Assembly (NCBI GenBank): GCA_030527015.1
Contig: JAUNBR010000034.1
Location: forward strand, 2,054-39,959
Direction: 5' to 3'
Length of the DNA: 37,906 nt
Origin: Planctomycetia bacterium
Lineage (GTDB): Bacteria; Planctomycetota; Planctomycetia; Pirellulales; Thermoguttaceae
The notes beneath the pieces were generated by a model, which was given only the letters and a program-made list of their open reading frames with translations, had not been told where the DNA came from and did no database searches. Both the position numbers and the translations under genes were made by a program. This document shows positions 19,753-28,991 of the stretch, in pieces; position 1 is the stretch's first letter; every line of letters starts with the position of its first letter.

Positions 19753-20022
19753 AGATCGTCTCCTTCCGTAAAATTTTACGGTACAAAAGAAATAAGTTTA
19801 TTGAATCTGATTTATCATACCATTAAAATCAGAGAACAATTATTGAGAGAATTTTGTCCACGAAAGTTTCGTATTACCCAACAAATTCTCTTCTGTTTTG
19901 TGTTATCGTAAGAAGAGTATAAAAAAATACAGATATTTTTACAAATTTCTTATTATTATAAATATGCGGGTTTTTCCGATAAATTTTGCGGGAGTTTTAC
20001 GGTATAATCGTTATAATTTTTA

Positions 20023-20125
20023 TACCCGATACGCTGTAAATTTCCGTTTCGACGGAATTATGCTTTAGTGAAAATGCCTGATTTCAGAGCCACACAAAAC
20101 GGAAATTGAAAATGAAGCCAGCATA
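20023..20125 (+). repeat. Dispersed hairpin element
   Basis: TACCCGATACGCTGTAAATTTCC to GAAGCCAGCATA, with TA at 20021-20022. The core is worn (GGAATTATGCTTTAGTG). The neighbouring 19753-20020 shows AT-rich upstream sequence of the pilin gene and nothing else recognisable. Confidence 0.85.
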
Positions 20126-20199
20126 CTTCTTCGCCAGCGGCAGACGGGACGAAAAATACTGGGACTTTCTCAGGCACAAAAGATGGAATTTTACTGCGC

Positions 20200-20272
20200 G
20201 CGTGGCACACATGGTAGGCGCAGCGTGCTTTCAGAGGCACACAAAAAATGGAATTTAGCAGGGAATCAGAAT
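20200..20272 (+). repeat. Hairpin-element fragment (right half)
   Basis: GTGCTTTCAGAGGCACACAA to GGAATCAGAATA resembles the right half of the family. Confidence 0.55.
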
Positions 20273-20280
20273 AAAGAGGA

Positions 20281-20823
20281 TTATCTTATCGCGAATTCAC
20301 AGCCACAGAAATTTTGGAGATAAAATGAATGTTTTTTAGCGATTATTCTGCTAATTTGGAATCCATTTTGTTTTTTGAAATCAATTTTTTCAAAATGAGC
20401 GTACTGTGTGCCCACGTCAAAAATTACTTTTGAGGATTTATGCGGACTGACGGTTAAACTCGTCGTGAAATGGCAGCCCAACTGCTGCGCTTTCATGGCG
20501 GTCCGTCCAAGTGCCCAGGCGAAACATATCCGACAGCGTTTTCCGCCTTCCGGTTCATTCCGCATTTCCATGACGTTTTTCAGCCATGCGGTATGGTCAT
20601 ATGCGTCGACATCCAGAGGAAGCTGATAAATTTCCGCCAGCAGACGGACCGAGTGCAGACGTTTTTCGAATTCTTCTTCCGAAACGATATTTGAATTGGA
20701 GAAAAATAGCCGAACTTTTCTATTTTCCCTCAGCAGACGCTCCACACACCCTCCGGCACATGGCGCACAGCAGACGTGCAGCAGTAAAGGAGGATTATCG
20801 TGATTCAAAGAATGAGGAAACAT
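20281..20823 (-). CDS. queH: Epoxyqueuosine reductase QueH
   Basis: QueH carries out the last step of queuosine synthesis on tRNA, reducing epoxyqueuosine; it is the non-cobalamin alternative to QueG. The 180-residue protein has all family cysteine motifs: HVCCAPC (C18, C19, C22), RCRIC (C97, C100) and the C-terminal FCGC (C173, C175). These bind a 4Fe-4S cluster and an adjacent metal site. The central SLTVSPHKSSKVI block is also characteristic. Size and order match the family (DUF208). ATG 20823 has a GGTGA upstream. With mnmE, this is the second tRNA wobble-modification gene in the window, but they are not in one operon. Confidence 0.93.
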   Translation of the reverse strand: MFPHSLNHDNPPLLLHVCCAPCAGGCVERLLRENRKVRLFFSNSNIVSEEEFEKRLHSVRLLAEIYQLPLDVDAYDHTAWLKNVMEMRNEPEGGKRCRICFAWALGRTAMKAQQLGCHFTTSLTVSPHKSSKVIFDVGTQYAHFEKIDFKKQNGFQISRIIAKKHSFYLQNFCGCEFAIR

Positions 20824-20895
20824 AATTCACCGGGTAAAATGCAGGTATACTATTTAAATATTATATATTATTTAATTTATACGGGCTCTTCATCA

Positions 20896-20989
20896 TGCTG
20901 GTTCCACCTTAAATTTCCGTTTTGTACGGTTCTGAAAACAGGCATTTCAGCGAAGCAAAAAAGCTGGGGCGGAACTCGTGCTTCGGGTA
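20896..20989 (-). repeat. Dispersed hairpin element, reverse, right arm shortened
   Basis: Starts GCTGGTTCCACCTTAAATTTCC, keeps CAGGCATTTCAGCGAAGC, then jumps to GCTTCGGGTA, lacking the usual AAATTTATAGTG. Confidence 0.75.
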
Positions 20990-21050
20990 TAAGTACATAA
21001 TATACATCCGCTGGTTCGGAATGTCAAGCATTCTCAGGAGTACCGTTTTA

Positions 21051-21270
21051 TACTCGATATACGATAAATTTTCGATTTCCCTGTCCGCCGACCGGCCGGC
21101 ATTTTGTTTTCGCTGCCAGCAGCATGTTTTGGTGAAGATGTCTGCTTTTATACCCGATACAATATAAAATTCAGCTTCACCGGCTTTTTTGCTTCGCTGA
21201 AAAGCCTGCTTTTAGAGCCGCACAAAACGAAATTTTAAATTGGAACCAGTATAGAACCGCACAAAAAGTA
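21051..21270 (+). repeat. Outer hairpin element split by a nested copy
   Basis: Left part 21051-21148 (TACTCGATATACGATAAATTTTC, a TCCGCCGACCGGCCGG palindrome remnant, GAAGATGTCTGCTTT). Right part 21254-21270 (GAACCGCACAAAAAGTA). Joining them with one TA gives GCTTT-TA-GAACCGCACAAAA, close to consensus. The right arm has an internal deletion. Confidence 0.85.
21151..21251 (+). repeat. Nested hairpin element, young subfamily, TA flanks
   Basis: A 101-bp copy flanked by TA at 21149-21150 and 21252-21253. About 96% identical to 8691-8791 by eye (four differences). Downstream, 21271-21520 is a GC-rich stretch without recognised genes. Confidence 0.95.
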
Positions 21271-21520
21271 TAATTTTCAGTTTTTTGGGGCGGGACGGAA
21301 AGTGAAACCCAGCGCGTTTTTTGCGTTTTCGTCCACATGAATTGGTCGGGTGCCGGTTACCGCTTTTTGGCGTCCGGTGTTCGCCGAATGAAAAATTTCA
21401 AAATAATTGAAACTTTTCGGACATTCTCGCGTCTAAATGGAAAATGAAATTTTTCTTATGTCAGGTGTCTGTTTTTTCGGCGTATGATTCTTTTTATGAA
21501 CCGCAGTTTAAGGAGTTTTT

Positions 21521-23173
21521 ATGAAAATAGTATCTTTAGTTTTTTGTTTGTCGGTAATCACTTCTCTGAGTTTTGGCCAGGAGGTTCCCGTCAAAAGTTC
21601 AGTAAAATCTCTTGGGATTTTCAAAAATGGCGTCGTGGTGGTTCAGGAAGAAATTCAGGTGCCGGGTTCCGGGCGTTATCTTTTAGAACAGACGCCGGTG
21701 CCGATTCATGGAACGTTTTTTATAGAGAGTGATGCCGTGGTGGAGACGACGGTAACGCGCCGAAACGTGACGGAACTTTTTGACAGAGAGCAGACGCTGG
21801 ATCTTCAAAATGATTTGGCCGGGCAAAAAGTTCGGTTTTATTTTGCTGATAAGCAGGGAGAGTCGGTCGAGGGAATCGTTTCGGCGCGACCTGAGGTGGA
21901 TTTAACTCGGACGGTCGGAGTGTCACGATCCTCTGCGGGAGATCGGCATTCCTATCTTCGTGGAGATTATAGCGGCAGGGCGGGGAATGTTTCCGCCGGT
22001 TTTTCTTTGAATTCGATGATAATGCTCGAGACAGAGAACGGGAACACGTTCTTGACGGGAGATTCTATTTATCGGGTGGATGTCGACAAAAAACTGGAAA
22101 AAATCCAGAGAAAACGAAGCGTTCTGCTGTTTCATGTGAAGACGGAAAAGCCCGCGACGATTCGGCTTTTTTATCTGACTCGAGGAATGGCCTGGGCACC
22201 GTCTTACCGAATCGCGATTTTGGATGGAAAGCGTTTATCCATTCAGCAAAATGCCGCGATTATGAATGAATTGCGCCAACTGGAGGATACCGAAGTTTCG
22301 TTGATCAGCGGATTCCCAAAAATTGAATACCAGCACGTGAACGCTCTTTTCAGCTCTTCCAGTTCACTGGACATCTTTTTTCGGCAGCTTGCGCAGGGGT
22401 CACGTTCTTCCGGGGCTTCCGTACTTACCCAGCAAGTTGCGATGAATGCCTTACCGCCAGATTCGTACATAGGCGAGACAGAAATTGTGTCCGGCAGTGA
22501 AGGTCCGGATGTGCATTTCCAAAAAATAGGAAAACGAAGTCTGCATTTTGGTGATTCTCTTCTGATTACCACGGGTGAAGCTTCGACGGATTACGAAAGA
22601 ATCGTGGAGTGCACGATTCCAGATTCACGAGATGCTTGGGGGAGATATCAGGGTCAAAGAAATAATGAAAAACAGCTTGAGTCGTGGGATATACTTCGTT
22701 TTCGAAATCCTTTATCTTTTCCCATGACGACAGCTCCGGCGACGATAATCGAAAACGGTCAATTTTTCGGACAGAATACGAGTTACTGGGCGGCACCTGG
22801 AGAAAAAACGAGTATTCCGATTACGAAATCCATGAATGTCCGGGTATTCGCGTCTGAATCGCAGCGAAATAATAATAATACAGACGGCAGCTCGCCCGTA
22901 AAATATGTGACATTTCAAGGATATAAGTATATAAAAACAATTGTTGACGTGGAGCTGACCGTGGTAAATCGTCGTGCTGAGCCGATAAAAATGCTGCTTC
23001 AGCGTGGATTTTCTGGAGAATTGGAACAGCCTGTTCCGGACGCGACCGTTAAAACACTGGCAGAACAATTAAACAGCGTAAATCGGAAACAGGAAATTCA
23101 GTGGGAATTTACTCTTTCCTCGGGAGAGCGTAAAAAAATAACATACTCTTATGTAATTTGGATTCGACAGTAA
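21521..23173 (+). CDS. Secreted DUF4139-domain protein
   Basis: A 550-residue protein with a clear signal peptide (MKIVSLVFCLSVITSLSFGQ, cleavage likely just after). It then has a beta-rich N-terminal region (DUF4140-like: VKSLGIFKNGVVVVQEEIQV) and a DUF4139 region from about residue 195. DUF4139 is recognised by the motif FYLTRGMAWAPSYRIAILDG and the following NELRQLEDTEVSLISGFP. The domain is common in Planctomycetes and in MuiA-type proteins but has no firm biochemical role. It probably acts in the periplasm or at the cell surface. ATG 21521 is preceded by AAGGAG. Single gene, with hairpin elements on both sides. Confidence 0.82.
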   Translation: MKIVSLVFCLSVITSLSFGQEVPVKSSVKSLGIFKNGVVVVQEEIQVPGSGRYLLEQTPVPIHGTFFIESDAVVETTVTRRNVTELFDREQTLDLQNDLAGQKVRFYFADKQGESVEGIVSARPEVDLTRTVGVSRSSAGDRHSYLRGDYSGRAGNVSAGFSLNSMIMLETENGNTFLTGDSIYRVDVDKKLEKIQRKRSVLLFHVKTEKPATIRLFYLTRGMAWAPSYRIAILDGKRLSIQQNAAIMNELRQLEDTEVSLISGFPKIEYQHVNALFSSSSSLDIFFRQLAQGSRSSGASVLTQQVAMNALPPDSYIGETEIVSGSEGPDVHFQKIGKRSLHFGDSLLITTGEASTDYERIVECTIPDSRDAWGRYQGQRNNEKQLESWDILRFRNPLSFPMTTAPATIIENGQFFGQNTSYWAAPGEKTSIPITKSMNVRVFASESQRNNNNTDGSSPVKYVTFQGYKYIKTIVDVELTVVNRRAEPIKMLLQRGFSGELEQPVPDATVKTLAEQLNSVNRKQEIQWEFTLSSGERKKITYSYVIWIRQ

Positions 23174-23198
23174 AAGACAGAATGACACTCTGGTTTTA

Positions 23199-23332
23199 TG
23201 CCCGAGACATTATAAATTCCATTTCCCACGTCCGCCGACTGGCCGGCATTTTGTTTTCTGTAAATCGTAAGCGTCTCTGAAAACACTGGCGTTCAGAGAC
23301 GCACGAAATGAAAATTTAAAGAAGAATTCAGG
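23199..23332 (+). repeat. Dispersed hairpin element with GC palindrome
   Basis: Left end TGCCCGAGACATTATAAATTCC after TA 23197-23198. It contains GTCCGCCGACTGGCCGG. The right arm is GCACGAAATGAAAATTTAAAG. About 134 bp. Confidence 0.8.
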
Positions 23333-23366
23333 GGGAATGGGGAACCGCGTTTCCATGAAGAAAAGA

Positions 23367-23693
23367 TTAACCGCCACAGCCCGAGCATCCTTCCCCGGCC
23401 GGGAAATTCGGGTTTTCGATGGAAAATCCGCGCCCCAGAGCGTTATCTTTATAATCGATGACTGTTCCGTCCAAGAATTCCGCAAACTTTTTTCGGGTTA
23501 CCACATCCACTCCGTACTGAGTGAAACGGGTGTCTGTTTCAGGATTAAATTCATGGTCAAATGTTAATCCATAACGTAAACCACTGCATCCACCACCCTG
23601 GATGACCATGCGTAAAAAACTGTCGGGTGCTAATTCCTGTGCCTGACGTGCGGCGATTACTTGAGATGCGGCTACTTCAGTTAAAACGATCAT
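23367..23693 (-). CDS. A-type iron-sulfur carrier (HesB/IscA/ErpA family)
   Basis: Small scaffold or carrier that hands Fe-S clusters to apoproteins. The 108-residue protein has the standard fold signature: IVLTEVAASQVIAARQ at the N-terminus, MVIQGGGCSGLRYGL with the first cysteine (C36), a mid-protein GTVIDYKD, and a C-terminal cysteine pair after NPNFPAGEG. The pair is C-S-G-C instead of the usual C-G-C, so spacing is one residue wider. A similar short G-rich end is seen in other bacteria, and I expect it still binds a cluster. Start ATG 23693 follows GGAAGAG. It lies upstream of nothing in an operon and is not next to isc or suf genes here. Which subtype (IscA, SufA, ErpA) cannot be decided. 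Confidence 0.88.
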   Translation of the reverse strand: MIVLTEVAASQVIAARQAQELAPDSFLRMVIQGGGCSGLRYGLTFDHEFNPETDTRFTQYGVDVVTRKKFAEFLDGTVIDYKDNALGRGFSIENPNFPAGEGCSGCGG

Positions 23694-23769
23694 AATTTTT
23701 CTCTTCCTTTCTTTTTTGTTTTTTTTTGTAAATTTTATGCCGAATGTTTTCGGTATAAGTTCTCATTTA

Positions 23770-23928
23770 TACGGATTCTACTTTTAATGCCTCACAAAAT
23801 GGGATGCTAAACTCTGCTTCTCCTTTAAATTTCCGTTTTATGTGGTTCGGAAAGCCGGCGTTTCGGCGAAACAAAAATGTCGGCGTGTCGGCGCACCGGG
23901 GAGGTGGAAATTTATGGTGCATCGGGTA
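23770..23928 (-). repeat. Dispersed hairpin element, reverse, preceded by a second partial end
   Basis: The main copy spans about 23811-23928 (CTCCTTTAAATTTCCG, CGGCGTTTCGGCGAAAC, ending GGAAATTTATGGTGCATCGG). TA follows at 23929-23930. Just left, 23770-23808 (TACGGATTCTACTTTTAATG) is another right-end remnant. Confidence 0.75.
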
Positions 23929-24007
23929 TAAAACGGAAATGAAACGTGAATGGAGAATAATATCTTCATGAAACGGAGGAGGGATTTTCCGTAAATGGTA
24001 CGGCTGT

Positions 24008-26467
24008 TTATGGCGTATTTTCGGGCGTATTTTCGGGCATGTTTTCGGGCATGTTTTCGGGCGTACCACCAGGCGTGTCGACGATTTCTTTCAGCGTGTC
24101 GGCGTTCATGACTTCATCCAGTAAAAGTCGCTGCGATAAAACGTCCAGAGTGTTTCGGTGCTCTTTCAGTAATTGGCGGACATGTTCTTCACTATTTTCC
24201 AAAATTCGGCGAATTTCTAAATCGATTTCCCGGGCCGTACTTTCACTGTATTCTCGAGGATAAAACTCTTCTGTGCCTAACATATTATGAGGACGGTCAC
24301 GAAAAGTGAGTCGCCCCAGGGTGCTCATGCCGTAATCCATGACGATACTGCGCGCGATGTTCGTGGCGCGCTGTAAGTCGTTCGAGGCACCTGTGGAAAC
24401 AGACTGGAAAACTAATTCCTCTCCGATGGTTCCTGCCAGCAGGACGTAAATTTCAGCTTTCAATTCTTCGTGGGTTACTAAATAACGGTCTTCTTCCGGC
24501 AGCTGCATGGTAAATCCCAGGGCGGCCATTCCGCGGGGAATGATGGAAACTTTATGAACTTTTGAAGCGTCTGGGAGAATGTGAGCGATCAGTGCATGTG
24601 CGCTTTCATGGACGGCGACACGGTGTTTTGTTTTGTCATTTAAAACCCGGCTGCGTTTTTCCAGGCCGGCAGTTACCCGTTCCACCGCTTCATTTAGCTC
24701 GCGCATGGTAATTTCGGATTTTCCCTGGCGCGCTGCCAGCAGAGCCGCTTCATTCACGAGATTCGCCAGATCGGCACCTGCGAAACCTGCAGTCATAGTG
24801 GCGATTTCAGACAGATTTACTTCGGGAGAAAGTTTTACTTCCTGAGAATGTACCTGTAAGATTTTTTCACGCCCAGCTTTATCGGGACGGTCCACAAGAA
24901 CCTGACGGTCAAAACGCCCTGGGCGCAGTAAAGCGGGATCCAGCATTTCCGGACGATTCGTCGCCGCGAGGACGATCACACCGCTGTTCGGCGCGAAACC
25001 GTCCAGTTCCACAAGCAGAGCATTTAGCGTCTGTTCCCGTTCATCATTACTGTTTTGACCAGCGGAGCCGCGAGTTTTCCCCAGCGCGTCCAGCTCATCT
25101 ATAAAAATGATACATGGAGAGTGGGCGAGAGCATCCTGGAACATGCTTCGGACACGTGCGGCGCCGACTCCGACGTACATTTCGACGAAATCAGATCCGG
25201 AAAGACTTAAAAAGGGAACGTTCGCTTCTCCGGCGACCGCTTTCGCCAGCAGGGTTTTTCCTGTACCAGGAGGACCGACGAGAAGTATTCCTCGGGGGAT
25301 TTTCCCTCCCAGAGCGTGAAATTTCTCTGGTTCACGTAAAAAGTCCACCACTTCACGTAATTCGTCGACTGCTTCGTCGACACCCGCCACATCATCAAAA
25401 GTTACGTTCAGTTCGTCGCGGTTATAAAATCGGCCACGGTTTCTTCCGAAAGCCACGGCTCCAGCGTTTCCAAAACGAGTGATCATCAGGTAAAAAAGAA
25501 TCGCGATAAAAATCAGAAAGATCATCGTATGCAGTAAAGAAGCCAAAAAGCTGGGTGGAGCTTCTGCGTCTGCGTCCTTAAAACCATGCTCTTTCAGGAG
25601 ATTTAGTAAGAAACCGCCATCATCACTGATTCCATATCTGTTCGTGATAAATGGTACGGGCTTCTGATCCTTTTTTATTATCGTTTCGGCATTCGGAGGT
25701 GTATTTAATGAAGTTTCTGAAGAGGGTACTTCAGAAATGGAAGTGTCTGAAGTGGAGGTGTTCTCAGAAGCAGAGGGTGCGGTTTCATGAGATGTTTTTG
25801 TGGCTTCTGGAGAAAGCGTTTCATTTTCCGAAGAAATATCTTTCGGTGGTGAGATTTTTGAAAACTGGCTGGAACCCGCCTCTTTCGATTCTTCAGATGT
25901 CTGTTCGGAAGGTGATTTAACCGGCGTATTTTCAGGCGTGATTTCAGGCGTGATTTTTTGAGTGGTTTCCTGAAAACAGATTTTTCCTGTAATTTCATTT
26001 TGTCCGACGATTACATCATGGAGGTTCCAGTAATGCGTGATCCGGCGGATTTTTTTATCTTCCTGAGTTACGGAAATCATGGCGTTCGGATTCACGTCCG
26101 GGGAACCCTGTTCGATTAATCGTACCAGGTCCATATACCGGATTTTTTTCTTTAGCGTATTCTGGAACAAAAGATTCGCCAGAAGAATCGAGGCAAAAAT
26201 GGTCAGAATCACATAAATGGGAAAATGATTCCGACGAAAATAATTCCACGACTTTTCAGAAGGAGCATTTTTGGGTTTTTCCTCATTCAGAATGTCTGTT
26301 TTATCTTCTGCGGTGTCCGTGGAGTTATCTTTTTGCGGCGCGATATGCGGAAGCTCGTCTTTCTGTGAATCAGACGAAATATTCTCGGAATCTGTGAGTG
26401 CGGTTTCTGTATGCTCATCAGATAAAGAAGAGTGAGAATCATCTTTTTCCGGAATGTCGGTGGTCAT
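24008..26467 (-). CDS. ftsH: ATP-dependent zinc metalloprotease FtsH, enlarged
   Basis: Membrane-anchored AAA+ protease that degrades misfolded membrane proteins and selected regulators. Domain order in 819 residues: a 75-residue acidic, Ser/Glu/Asp-rich cytoplasmic leader; TM1 about 83-103; an extracytoplasmic region about 104-310; TM2 about 311-331; the AAA module with GPPGTGKT (398-405), IIFIDELD (453-460) and the SRH RPGRFDR; then the protease domain with HESAH (620-624, zinc ligands H620 and H624, catalytic E621). E. coli FtsH has 644 residues. The extra length is the acidic leader, a low-complexity Pro/Ser/Thr/Glu linker (about 168-270) inside the extracytoplasmic region, and a C-terminal TPEN/MPEN repeat tail. 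The catalytic core is intact. ATG 26467 follows GGAAGGAACC. Confidence 0.96.
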   Translation of the reverse strand: MTTDIPEKDDSHSSLSDEHTETALTDSENISSDSQKDELPHIAPQKDNSTDTAEDKTDILNEEKPKNAPSEKSWNYFRRNHFPIYVILTIFASILLANLLFQNTLKKKIRYMDLVRLIEQGSPDVNPNAMISVTQEDKKIRRITHYWNLHDVIVGQNEITGKICFQETTQKITPEITPENTPVKSPSEQTSEESKEAGSSQFSKISPPKDISSENETLSPEATKTSHETAPSASENTSTSDTSISEVPSSETSLNTPPNAETIIKKDQKPVPFITNRYGISDDGGFLLNLLKEHGFKDADAEAPPSFLASLLHTMIFLIFIAILFYLMITRFGNAGAVAFGRNRGRFYNRDELNVTFDDVAGVDEAVDELREVVDFLREPEKFHALGGKIPRGILLVGPPGTGKTLLAKAVAGEANVPFLSLSGSDFVEMYVGVGAARVRSMFQDALAHSPCIIFIDELDALGKTRGSAGQNSNDEREQTLNALLVELDGFAPNSGVIVLAATNRPEMLDPALLRPGRFDRQVLVDRPDKAGREKILQVHSQEVKLSPEVNLSEIATMTAGFAGADLANLVNEAALLAARQGKSEITMRELNEAVERVTAGLEKRSRVLNDKTKHRVAVHESAHALIAHILPDASKVHKVSIIPRGMAALGFTMQLPEEDRYLVTHEELKAEIYVLLAGTIGEELVFQSVSTGASNDLQRATNIARSIVMDYGMSTLGRLTFRDRPHNMLGTEEFYPREYSESTAREIDLEIRRILENSEEHVRQLLKEHRNTLDVLSQRLLLDEVMNADTLKEIVDTPGGTPENMPENMPENTPENTP
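24012..24065 (-). repeat. 12-bp repeat encoding the FtsH PEN tail
   Basis: Four to five tandem 12-bp units (plus-strand GTATTTTCGGGC or ATGTTTTCGGGC) encode four-residue units TPEN/MPEN at the protein end. A related TPEI/TPEN run recurs in the internal linker (residues about 173-182). Expansion by slippage is likely. Confidence 0.85.
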
Positions 26468-26581
26468 GAAAGGTTCCTTCCTTATATATAATATGGGAAA
26501 TTCACTATAATTAATTTTACAAAAAGAGAAAAGTATACGCGCGTTTTAAATTTTGCGCTTCACGTGCTGACGGAAATTTTA

Positions 26582-26671
26582 TACCCGATACACTATAAAA
26601 TTCCGCTTCTCCGGCATTTTCAGTGAAATTCTAAAATGCCAGGGAAGTGGAAATTTATAATGCATCCGGCA
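26582..26671. repeat. Dispersed hairpin element, fully palindromic type
   Basis: A 90-bp copy with 39-nt arms pairing at about 31 positions around a 12-nt loop. Both ends are of the TACCCGATACACTATAAA type. TA flanks at 26580-26581 and 26672-26673. It lies between ftsH and the PQQ-like gene, upstream of ftsH's neighbour on the minus strand. Confidence 0.92.
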
Positions 26672-26714
26672 TAAAATGGATTACAAAAAATATGGAGAAA
26701 TGAATTTAGGGAGA

Positions 26715-28364
26715 TTATCCCACTCGGGGAGGTTTCCGAATATTCGTTTTTGGAGTCTGAGGCATACCAGGTAATGGTTTTTTATTATCGTTTTTGTTAT
26801 CATCTGTTTTTGTGTTATTTTTAGAGGAAACGTCGTGCAGGTCAAAACAGAAAATGGATCCGCCTTCACGTAAGAATAATAAACCATTCGAAACCACAGG
26901 CGTCACGGCGTAACCCTTTTTCATCTGGGGGAACGAAAAACGGCCACGAAGTTTAAATCCGGAGGCGGACGCTTCAATTAAAGCCAGTTCTCCAGCGGAA
27001 GTGCGCACATATAAAAGCCCTTCTGCATATGTCATGGAAGCCATTTTTGTGGGAATGGCGGGAGGTGCGGCACGTTTCGATTTCTGAGAAGAACGTCTGG
27101 TGGCGGGAGGAATTTTCATGGAAGGTGGAGTGGGTAAAACGGGCAGGCGCTGAGCCTGAGCTAAAAGATTTTCAGAAGGATAATGCTGAAGGAATCCTAA
27201 AAACCATTCCGTGGGATCCGCTGTCATCATGGAGGGAAAATCCATGAGGGCAGTACTTTTTGAGGTTCTGGTTTTTTTTGAACTTTTTGAAGATTTTTCC
27301 TCTTCTTCAGGGAAGAGTGAATCGTCAGACCAATTTATTTTCCCTGTTTTATAATCGAAACAGATTAAACCATGTTCGGAAGTACAGGCGAAAACATTAT
27401 CGTTTACTTTAATTATATCTCCCGTGGGAATTTTAATATCTTCATTAAACCAGACTTCTTCGGTATTATAAGTGGACCCGGCTTTTTGCACCCAGATGAC
27501 TGCGGTGCCTTCTGCGCTGGACGTGAGGACGGTCTGCCCGAACCAGATGGGTGGGGAAACATTTACTCCACTGGGATGGGCGGTTTTTTCGTACTTCCAT
27601 CGGACGTCCCCGCCACGAACTTTTACGCCGATTACGCCTGCACCGGTAAACTGAACATACTGATGTTCTTTTCCGAAAGAAGCTTTTATAATGGAAGAAT
27701 ATCCCGCAGGTATACCCGCTTTCGCGACCCATGGTGCAGAGCCGTTTCTGACATTTTGACCATTATGCCGATTAATTGCGACGATCGTAGCATTCGGACC
27801 ACCAGGCGTAACCAGTACCCATTTCCCGTCCACATAAGGAGATTCACAGTATCCGCCGCGCGGTAAAACACCGCCAGCGGTGGCGATAAGATTTCTTGTC
27901 CAGGTGACATATCCGTTACTGCTGTTCAGACAGACGAGATTTCCAGAAGAACTCAGGACATAAAGCATGTTCCTGTAAAATGTGGGAGTGCTGCGAGACA
28001 TGGGGTAAGAGGTTTTGGCCACCGCTTTTCCGATCGGGCGTGCCCAGATGGTTTTACCGGTGTTATTTTCGATACAAAAGACACATTCCACACCGCTTTT
28101 TACGCCGATCGTATATGTCATGGTGCCGACGACAGTCATTCCATTCATGGAACTGCCTACAGAAGTGTTCTTCCATAATAAAGGAGGATCTTCTTCCCCC
28201 CAGTTTCGTAAAAGACCGGACTCATGCGCGATTCCGTCTCGATTCGCCCCTCTCCAGCCTGTCCAGTCACCGGCAGAAATGATACTTGTGCTGAACAGTA
28301 CAAAAAATAGGATAAAATTTAACAAAATAAAACGGGAGGGTAAGAAAAAAAATGTAGGTTTCAT
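26715..28364 (-). CDS. Secreted PQQ-like beta-propeller protein
   Basis: A 549-residue exported protein with a hydrophobic signal segment (residues about 10-31, ending SIISAG). It has the Planctomycetes-typical opening DWTGWRGANRDGIAHESGLL, then repeated propeller blades with Trp-docking-like strands: VECVFCIENNTGKTIWAR, LVCLNSSNGYVTWTR, LICFDYKTGKINW and IFCFDLHD. Such proteins are abundant in this phylum and are presumed to be extracytoplasmic binding or scaffold proteins. Few have known enzymatic roles, and PQQ binding is not implied. A Ser/Lys- and Pro-rich low-complexity insert (residues about 345-440) interrupts the later blades. ATG 28364 follows AAGGAA. No operon partner. Confidence 0.85.
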   Translation of the reverse strand: MKPTFFFLPSRFILLNFILFFVLFSTSIISAGDWTGWRGANRDGIAHESGLLRNWGEEDPPLLWKNTSVGSSMNGMTVVGTMTYTIGVKSGVECVFCIENNTGKTIWARPIGKAVAKTSYPMSRSTPTFYRNMLYVLSSSGNLVCLNSSNGYVTWTRNLIATAGGVLPRGGYCESPYVDGKWVLVTPGGPNATIVAINRHNGQNVRNGSAPWVAKAGIPAGYSSIIKASFGKEHQYVQFTGAGVIGVKVRGGDVRWKYEKTAHPSGVNVSPPIWFGQTVLTSSAEGTAVIWVQKAGSTYNTEEVWFNEDIKIPTGDIIKVNDNVFACTSEHGLICFDYKTGKINWSDDSLFPEEEEKSSKSSKKTRTSKSTALMDFPSMMTADPTEWFLGFLQHYPSENLLAQAQRLPVLPTPPSMKIPPATRRSSQKSKRAAPPAIPTKMASMTYAEGLLYVRTSAGELALIEASASGFKLRGRFSFPQMKKGYAVTPVVSNGLLFLREGGSIFCFDLHDVSSKNNTKTDDNKNDNKKPLPGMPQTPKTNIRKPPRVG

Positions 28365-28471
28365 GGAAAAGTTCCTTACAAAAATATTTTTACTTTTTTT
28401 AAAATGTATCAGCTTTACTTAAAAAAATGGTTTTGTGTGGCGTATAAGTATTTTAAGAGAGCGAAATTTTA

Positions 28472-28573
28472 TACTGGACACACTCTGTAATTTCCGCTTC
28501 ACCGGCATTTAGCTTCACTGAAAATGTCTGCTTTCAGAGCCGCACAAAACGGAAATTTAAAGAGGAATCCGTA
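28472..28573 (+). repeat. Dispersed hairpin element
   Basis: A 102-bp copy, TACTGGACACACTCTG to GGAATCCGTA, TA flanks at 28470-28471 and 28574-28575. Core CCGGCATTTAGCTTCACTG. The following 28576-28770 shows nothing recognisable. Confidence 0.9.
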
Positions 28574-28771
28574 TATAAGATACATTTAGATTTTACCCTG
28601 AAAAACGGAGAAAATCCAGCAGGATACCATGATTTCTTCAGAATATTACAAAAAAAGTAATACGAAAATGGAAAAAGATTAAAATTTATGATTTTTGCCC
28701 ATGAAAATTCCGGAGTTCAGTGTTTTTTTCTGAAGAAATCAGAGGTATATTATACGCACCGAAATTATTTA

Positions 28772-28975
28772 TATCCGACACACTATAAAATTCTGCTTTT
28801 CCGGTATTTATACCAGACACACTATAAATTTTCACTTCCGCGGTATTTTGCTTCGCTGAAAATACCTGCTTTAAGGGCCGCACAAAACGGAAAGTTAAAA
28901 TGGAACAGTATAATTTCGCTGAAAATGCATGTTTTCAGAGCTGCACAGAAACGGAAATTAAAAGTGGAACCAGTA
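28772..28975 (+). repeat. Outer hairpin element split in its core by a nested copy
   Basis: Left part 28772-28808 (TATCCGACACACTATAAAATTC to CCGGTATT). Right part 28913-28975 (ATTTCGCTGAAAATGC to GGAACCAGTA). With one TA between them the outer copy has exactly the consensus length across the loop. Confidence 0.92.
28811..28910 (+). repeat. Nested hairpin element, TA flanks
   Basis: A 100-bp copy, TACCAGACACACTATAAATTTTC to TGGAACAGTA, with TA at 28809-28810 and 28911-28912, inserted in the loop of the outer element. Confidence 0.94.
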
Positions 28976-28991
28976 TGTATTTTGTGCGTTT

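Noticed and set aside
23767..24069. Minus-strand frame beginning [17 protein letters not shown]
   Set aside because: It is the other-frame reading of the ftsH PEN repeats followed by a hairpin element.
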